Assembly: GCF_035627495.1 (NCBI RefSeq)
Contig: NZ_DASPLO010000218.1
Coordinates: 51,195 to 115,194 of the forward strand
DNA from: Methylocaldum sp035627495
GTDB taxonomy: Bacteria; Pseudomonadota; Gammaproteobacteria; Methylococcales; Methylococcaceae
Direction: 5' to 3'
Length of the DNA: 64,000 nt
The position numbers were made by a program, and so were the translations under genes. Positions 59,291 through 64,000 of this stretch are shown here, one piece after another (the first letter of the stretch is position 1; every line of letters starts with the position of its first letter). The notes beneath the pieces are model-generated. The model ran no database searches. It had not been told where the DNA came from and saw nothing but the letters and a program-made list of their open reading frames with translations.

Positions 59291-61449
59291 GCCTGGATCA
59301 AGCACTGCCGGTTTTCATCGAGGAGAGCCGCGCTCTTCTCGAAGAGATGGAGGAGGGCCTTCTACGGCTGGAACAGGCGCCGAACGACGCGAATATCTTG
59401 AATGCCATTTTTCGCGCCGCCCATACCATCAAGGGTTCGGCGGGACTGTTCGGCCTTGACGCCATCGTATCCTTCACTCATGTCGTGGAGAACGTCCTGG
59501 ATCGGATGCGTGCCGGCGAAATCCCGGCACAACCCGATTTGACTAACCTGCTACTCCAATCCTGCGACGAGATCTACGTCCTAATCGATGCGGCGGCTGT
59601 CGGAACCGAAGCGGATATCGAGCCAACGACAACGGGCGTTGAACTGCTCGTGCGGCTATCCCGTTATCTGGAAACGCCCGGCGAACGGAACGATGCCAAA
59701 TGTCTGCCGGCCAAAACACCCGCACCGGTAGAGATTTGCGGCGAAGGTGCCGTAACCGGAGATAGCTGGCACATCGCCGTGGATTTCGGCGAAGACATCC
59801 TGCGCAACGGCTTCGATCCGGCATCGTTCATTCGTTACCTGCGCAATCTGGGCGATATCGTCCATCTCACGACCAAAACGGAACGACTACCGTTCGCCGA
59901 ACACATGGATCCGGAGAGTTGTTACCTTGGCTTCGAGATCGATTTCAAAAGCGCGGCGGACAAGAAAACCATCGAAACGGTCTTTGAGTTCGTGCGGGAC
60001 GATTGCCACATTCGCATCACTCCGCCGCCCGCTTTCGCCGCAGTCGCCATCGAGCGCATCGAAGCCCTGGAGTCCGAGGCGGACAAGGTAGGAGAGATTC
60101 TGGTCAAGGCCGATGCGGCCACGCCCCGAGAGATCGAAGAAGCGCTTGCCCTGCAAAACAAGATCGAAGCCCGAGCCCACAGACACCCGCCGGTGGGCGA
60201 GATATTGGTGCAGGAGGGCATGCTGCAACAACCGGTCGTCGAGGCAGCGCTCGAAAAACAAAAGAAAATCCGCGACGCCAGAGCCGGCGAAACCCGCCTC
60301 ATCCGCATTCATTCCGGAAAGCTGGATCAACTCATCAACCAGGTGGGCGAATTGGTCATCGCCGGGGCGGCAGCGTCCTTGCTGGCCCAGAAGACAAACG
60401 ACAGCGCACTGCAAGAAGCGCTTTCCACCATCCTGCGGCTGGTGGAAGAAGTCCGTGGCGGCGCCCTACAGTTGCGCATGGTGCAGATCGGCGAAACCTT
60501 CAACCGTTTCAACCGTGTCGTGCGGGATGTTTCGAAAGAACTGGGCAAAGACATCGAACTCCAGATCAGCGGTGCGGAAACCGAGTTGGACAAGACGGTG
60601 GTGGAAAAGATCGGCGATCCCCTGACCCACCTGGTGCGCAACGCCATCGACCACGGTATCGAGCCTACGGATCGGCGTATCGCGAGCGGCAAACCATCAA
60701 AAGGCACGGTTCGGCTCAACGCTTACCACGAATCCGGCAGCATCGTCATCGAAGTGAGCGACGACGGCGGCGGATTGAATCGCAACAAAATATTGAGCAG
60801 GGCGATAGAACGGGGATTGGTGAACGCCAATCAGAACCTGAGCGAGCAAGAGATCTACAACTTGATCTTCGAGCCCGGTTTCTCTACCGCCGACAAGATC
60901 AGCAATCTGTCCGGACGCGGCGTCGGCATGGATGTCGTACGGCGCAACATCGAGGCGCTCCGCGGCTCGGTGGAAATCGCGAGCCTCGAAGGACGAGGCT
61001 CGACCATACGCATCCGCCTGCCTTTGACCTTGGCCATCATCGACGGATTTTTGGTGAGCGTCGGCGGCTGCTCCTATGTGATACCTCTGGATATGGTGTC
61101 GGAGTGCGTGGAGCTGGATGAACATCAACAGCACCACGGCGGCTACGTCAATCTGCGCGGAGAGGTATTACCCATCCTCAATCTGAGGGAACACTTCAGG
61201 ATGCACGGCAAAACCGCCCGCCGGCAGAACATCGTCGTGACTCATTTCGGCGGGCAAAAGGCGGGCTTAGTGGTGGACGAACTCGCGGGTGAGTTCCAAA
61301 CCGTCATCAAGCCTTTAGGCAAACTGTTCGGCAAAGCGCGCGGCGTCAGCGGCTTCACCATTCTGGGTTCCGGCGACGTGGCGCTGATCCTCGACGTCCC
61401 TTCGCTGATCCAGCGCGCCGCCAATCTTGAAGCACAGAAAGTAGCTTAA
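59287..61449 (+). CDS. cheA: Chemotaxis histidine kinase CheA with tandem GEILV-type repeat insert
   Basis: 720 residues. P1 Hpt domain with phosphorylated His46 in AHTIKGSAGLFG. A middle region (about 150-350) replaces the usual P2 and includes two similar units, VGEILVKADAATPREIEEAL and VGEILVQEGMLQQPVVEAAL, which resemble the N-terminal GspE/MshE-type module. Then P3 dimerisation (SGKLDQLINQVGELVIA), the P4 kinase (LVRNAIDHGIEP, DDGGGLN, FSTADKISNLSGRGVGMDVV) and the P5 CheW-like domain (VSVGGCSYVIPLDMV, LPILNLREHF). Fully equipped as a kinase. No cheW, cheR or cheB seen before the window ends. Confidence 0.95.
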   Translation: MSLDQALPVFIEESRALLEEMEEGLLRLEQAPNDANILNAIFRAAHTIKGSAGLFGLDAIVSFTHVVENVLDRMRAGEIPAQPDLTNLLLQSCDEIYVLIDAAAVGTEADIEPTTTGVELLVRLSRYLETPGERNDAKCLPAKTPAPVEICGEGAVTGDSWHIAVDFGEDILRNGFDPASFIRYLRNLGDIVHLTTKTERLPFAEHMDPESCYLGFEIDFKSAADKKTIETVFEFVRDDCHIRITPPPAFAAVAIERIEALESEADKVGEILVKADAATPREIEEALALQNKIEARAHRHPPVGEILVQEGMLQQPVVEAALEKQKKIRDARAGETRLIRIHSGKLDQLINQVGELVIAGAAASLLAQKTNDSALQEALSTILRLVEEVRGGALQLRMVQIGETFNRFNRVVRDVSKELGKDIELQISGAETELDKTVVEKIGDPLTHLVRNAIDHGIEPTDRRIASGKPSKGTVRLNAYHESGSIVIEVSDDGGGLNRNKILSRAIERGLVNANQNLSEQEIYNLIFEPGFSTADKISNLSGRGVGMDVVRRNIEALRGSVEIASLEGRGSTIRIRLPLTLAIIDGFLVSVGGCSYVIPLDMVSECVELDEHQQHHGGYVNLRGEVLPILNLREHFRMHGKTARRQNIVVTHFGGQKAGLVVDELAGEFQTVIKPLGKLFGKARGVSGFTILGSGDVALILDVPSLIQRAANLEAQKVA

Positions 61450-61480
61450 AAAATAAATACTCATTCATTGGGGGAAATTC

Positions 61481-63022
61481 GTGATTTCGTCGTTGACCAA
61501 AAAATCTTGGGGGCCTCCCGCAAGGTCTCGTTACTTGATGCCGCTGCTTTCACTGGGGATTGCAGTGAAACTAGGGCACGCCAATCCCGCGGTCGTTCCC
61601 AAAGAGTTCAAACCCTGGGGACAGATCAACGAAAACCTGCGCATCACCGGTGAATTGCGTGGCCGCTACGAAGCGTGGGATTTTTTCAAGCCAAGTCCCG
61701 CGGCAAACAATAACAACGATTATGACTTCTGGGCGATCCGCGCCCGTCTCGGCGTGCTGCTCACCACGCCCCATATCGACGGTTACGTACAGGGTGAATA
61801 CAGCGGACTTTACGATCTTCCCAGCGACGCCGTCGCGGTTCCGGGCGGGCCGTTGGGCCTCGGCGCCGCCTACTTTTCCGAAAATCGCGCCAAGTCTCCC
61901 AGCGATGTGCATCTAAAACAGGCTTATCTCAATTTCAAGCTGGGCGCCTTGGGCTTGCCCGGCCTGTCGCTGAAAGTCGGGCGGCTCGAACTCTTGGAAG
62001 GGCTGGAGTACAAGGTCGCCGACCCCAAGTTCTACGCACTCAAGGTCACCCGCGCCTCGCAACGCCTCATGGGTACTTTCGACTTCACCCATGCGGCCCG
62101 GAATTTCGATGGATTTTCCATGGTTTACGATCAGCCCGCTTTCAACCTGACCGTGAGCGGCGCACATCCGAACCAGGGCGGATTCAACATCCATGCGCAG
62201 GACGAGATCAGCCATATCGACCTGTTCTATACCGCACTGACCAGCAAGAAGGATGCGTTGCTGCCCGGCACCGAGGGCCGGCTGTTTTATCTCTATTACG
62301 GCGACGACCGCAACACCCAAGTAGTGGACAACCGTCCCGCCAGCCAGCGGCCGCGCCTCAATCGGCCGGGTCAGGATTTGAACATCCACAACGTGGGAAC
62401 CCACTTGCTCGGAATGCGGAAACTCGGCCCCGGCGAAGTCGACGGCCTTTTGTGGGGTGTCTACCAGTTCGGCGACTGGACCAACCAAAGCCATCAGGCG
62501 TGGGCGGTGGACGCCGAAGCCGGCTACCAATGGATCGATCTGCCGCTCAAGCCGTGGCTGCGCGCCGGTTATTTCCGAAGCTCCGGCGACGACAACTCGA
62601 ACGACGGAAGACACGAAACCTTTTTCCAGGTTCTGCCTACCGTACGCCTCTACGCCAAGTTCCCCTACTTCAATCTGATGAACTTGCAGGATGCCTTCGC
62701 CCAATTGATCGTGGCGCCAACCCCGGCCACCAAGGTCGCCGTCGACTTCCATCACCTGTCGCTTTCCGACTCGTCCGACCTGTTTTACGCCGGGGCCGGC
62801 GCGACCTCCCGCTCCGGTTCCTTCGGCTTTCTCGGGCGCAACGCGCACGGCAGGAGCGACGCGGGAGAACTGGTGGACGTGAGTTTTACCCAGACGCTCA
62901 CCAAGGAACTGTCGTGGAATCTTTATTACGGCCATGCCTTCGGCGGCAACGTCACCGAAACGGTATACCGGGCCAAAAAGGACGCGGATTACGGCTTCGT
63001 GGAATTCAACCTGGCTTTCTGA
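61481..63022 (+). CDS. AlgE-like outer-membrane porin (alginate export family)
   Basis: 513 residues from GTG 61481, with GGGGGA 5 bases upstream. A signal peptide ends near AVKLGHA-NPAVV. The mature protein starts with the family mark ITGELRGRYEAWDFF and has alternating beta-strands with RARLGVLLTT, YVQGEYSGLYDLP, LKVGRLELLEG and a final strand YGFVEFNLAF with the C-terminal phenylalanine of barrel proteins. The alginate-export (AlgE) fold is the best match; many such proteins in bacteria without alginate serve as general or sugar-type porins. Odd that it lies between cheA and a receptor gene; transcriptional linkage is likely but not proven. Confidence 0.85.
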   Translation: MISSLTKKSWGPPARSRYLMPLLSLGIAVKLGHANPAVVPKEFKPWGQINENLRITGELRGRYEAWDFFKPSPAANNNNDYDFWAIRARLGVLLTTPHIDGYVQGEYSGLYDLPSDAVAVPGGPLGLGAAYFSENRAKSPSDVHLKQAYLNFKLGALGLPGLSLKVGRLELLEGLEYKVADPKFYALKVTRASQRLMGTFDFTHAARNFDGFSMVYDQPAFNLTVSGAHPNQGGFNIHAQDEISHIDLFYTALTSKKDALLPGTEGRLFYLYYGDDRNTQVVDNRPASQRPRLNRPGQDLNIHNVGTHLLGMRKLGPGEVDGLLWGVYQFGDWTNQSHQAWAVDAEAGYQWIDLPLKPWLRAGYFRSSGDDNSNDGRHETFFQVLPTVRLYAKFPYFNLMNLQDAFAQLIVAPTPATKVAVDFHHLSLSDSSDLFYAGAGATSRSGSFGFLGRNAHGRSDAGELVDVSFTQTLTKELSWNLYYGHAFGGNVTETVYRAKKDADYGFVEFNLAF

Positions 63023-63117
63023 CGGAGCGACCTATGAGAGAAAACGGACGCCGTGCGAGTTCGCGATTCAACTGAATAACAATCAAATCTGTGAACACTA
63101 ATAGTTGGGAGATAAAA

Positions 63118-64000
63118 ATGAATACGTTTAAGAACATGAAAATCGGCCTGCGGCTGGGCTCGGGGTTCGGACTTCTCGTATTGATTGTCTTAGTTGTAGA
63201 AGCTCTCGGCATCGACCGAATGGGCGAACTCAACGCGAGTCTCAATCGGATCGTAAAGGAAGCCTTCCCCAAGGTAGTGGCATCAGCGGATTTCCGACTG
63301 AAAGTCAATATTACCGGACGCGAAATGGCGTATGCGCTGGCGCTAGAGAAGCAGGAGTTGGACGCCCAACTCGCCAAAGTTAAAGAGTCTCGCAAGAACG
63401 CCAAGGAAGCCTTCGAGGCTCTGGACAAGTCGCTGACCGGTCAAAAGGAGCGGGAGCTTTTGGCTCTGACCGAGGCGGCAAGGCAAAAATATGTAAAGAC
63501 CCAAGAGGAACTCATTGGCCTATTGACCGCCGGCAAAAAAGCGGAGGCGAAAAACTATTTCGCCAAAGAGCTCCTTCCTGCCCAAAGCGACGTCACCAAA
63601 TTGCTCGCCGACCTTCTTGACTATCAAAAACAAAACACGGAAGAAGCCTCCGAAATTGCGGTTGCGACTTACATAGAATCCCGCACGCAGATGTTTGCGC
63701 TGGGAGCGATCGCGGTGCTGCTGAGCGTCGGCGTCGGTTTCCTGATCACGCGCAGCATCACCCGCCCCCTGACCGAAGCCGTGGGAGCGGCTAACCAGCT
63801 CGCGGAAGGAAATCTGACGATCAGTATCGACGCGGCGTCGAAGGACGAAACGGGACAGTTGCTGGCGGCCATGAGGGCCATGGTGGAGAAGCTGTCGCGG
63901 ATCATCGCCGACGTGCGGGGCGCGGCGGGCCACTTGTCGAGCGCCTCGGAAGAGGTCTCGGCGACCGCCCAGAGCCTGTCGCAGGCCTCCAGCGAACAAG
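63118..64000 (+). CDS. Methyl-accepting chemotaxis protein, N-terminal part (cut by window edge)
   Basis: 294 residues visible, open to the last base. TM1 at about 10-32 (RLGSGFGLLVLIVLVVEALG), then a four-helix-bundle periplasmic domain with the NITGREMAYALALEKQELD segment. TM2 (MFALGAIAVLLSVGVGFLIT) is followed by a HAMP domain (RPLTEAVGAANQLAEGNLTI) and the first part of the signalling coil (ASEEVSATAQSLSQASSEQ). GGGAGA lies 5 bases before ATG 63118. It is probably the specific receptor of this che operon; the conserved tip lies beyond the window. Confidence 0.93.
   Translation, partial: MNTFKNMKIGLRLGSGFGLLVLIVLVVEALGIDRMGELNASLNRIVKEAFPKVVASADFRLKVNITGREMAYALALEKQELDAQLAKVKESRKNAKEAFEALDKSLTGQKERELLALTEAARQKYVKTQEELIGLLTAGKKAEAKNYFAKELLPAQSDVTKLLADLLDYQKQNTEEASEIAVATYIESRTQMFALGAIAVLLSVGVGFLITRSITRPLTEAVGAANQLAEGNLTISIDAASKDETGQLLAAMRAMVEKLSRIIADVRGAAGHLSSASEEVSATAQSLSQASSEQ

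Noticed and set aside
1..64000. CRISPR array, prophage, rRNA operon or intact insertion sequence
   Set aside because: No regularly spaced direct repeats, no phage structural genes, no 16S/23S sequence and no transposase frame were found; the only mobile-type DNA is the short palindromic elements.

Overview
The window reads as chromosomal DNA of a gammaproteobacterium with fairly high GC. The order thrS-infC-rpmI-rplT-pheS-pheT-ihfA, the pairs prmB-aroC and cysJI, and the run mtaD-ubiG-mupP-yciK are all gammaproteobacterial. The repeats, the PEP-CTERM protein, a TIGR02001-type outer-membrane protein and the many c-di-GMP and two-component genes would suit a Methylococcales-type environmental bacterium, but that placement is inference because no methane-oxidation gene is present.

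Layout. 1-6.9 kb: housekeeping genes (dtd end, an L,D-transpeptidase-fold protein, rlmD, cysM, trhP, rraA-like, PduO-type adenosyltransferase, ispH). 7.5-13.1 kb: signalling block with an HDOD/receiver/GGDEF protein and a three-gene phosphorelay operon. 13.4-17.0 kb: sulfite reductase cysJI, with an orphan intrinsic terminator upstream. 17.5-23.7 kb: accessory block holding a UbiA-family prenyltransferase, a small membrane protein that I recognise as a PaxB/Pyr4-type terpene cyclase, secreted proteins, a receiver-GGDEF protein and a PEP-CTERM protein. Three transcription units in this block share one upstream sequence box with conserved internal spacing. 23.9-28.6 kb: an outer-membrane protein, a broken hybrid histidine kinase (one frameshift and one amber stop) and its OmpR-type regulator. 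28.9-34.9 kb: cstA, a chemoreceptor and a CBS-GGDEF-EAL protein. 35-46.4 kb: metabolism (aminotransferase, mtaD-ubiG-mupP-yciK-sufT, MFS transporter, aroC, prmB, argC). 46.6-53.6 kb: translation operon and tRNA-Val. 53.8-56.4 kb: two Slp lipoproteins and a fatty-acid desaturase. 56.8-64 kb: a response-regulator relic and a chemotaxis operon that contains an AlgE-like porin.

Most interesting is the 17.5-22.7 kb block. The prenyltransferase and cyclase are adjacent and translated from one probable mRNA, which suggests a small prenylated or meroterpenoid product. The shared promoter box ties this pair to two secreted-protein units. Dispersed palindromic elements (three copies of a GTAGGGTGGGTTA family and two related long inverted repeats) sit in intergenic gaps. 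No rRNA, CRISPR array, intact insertion sequence or prophage was seen.
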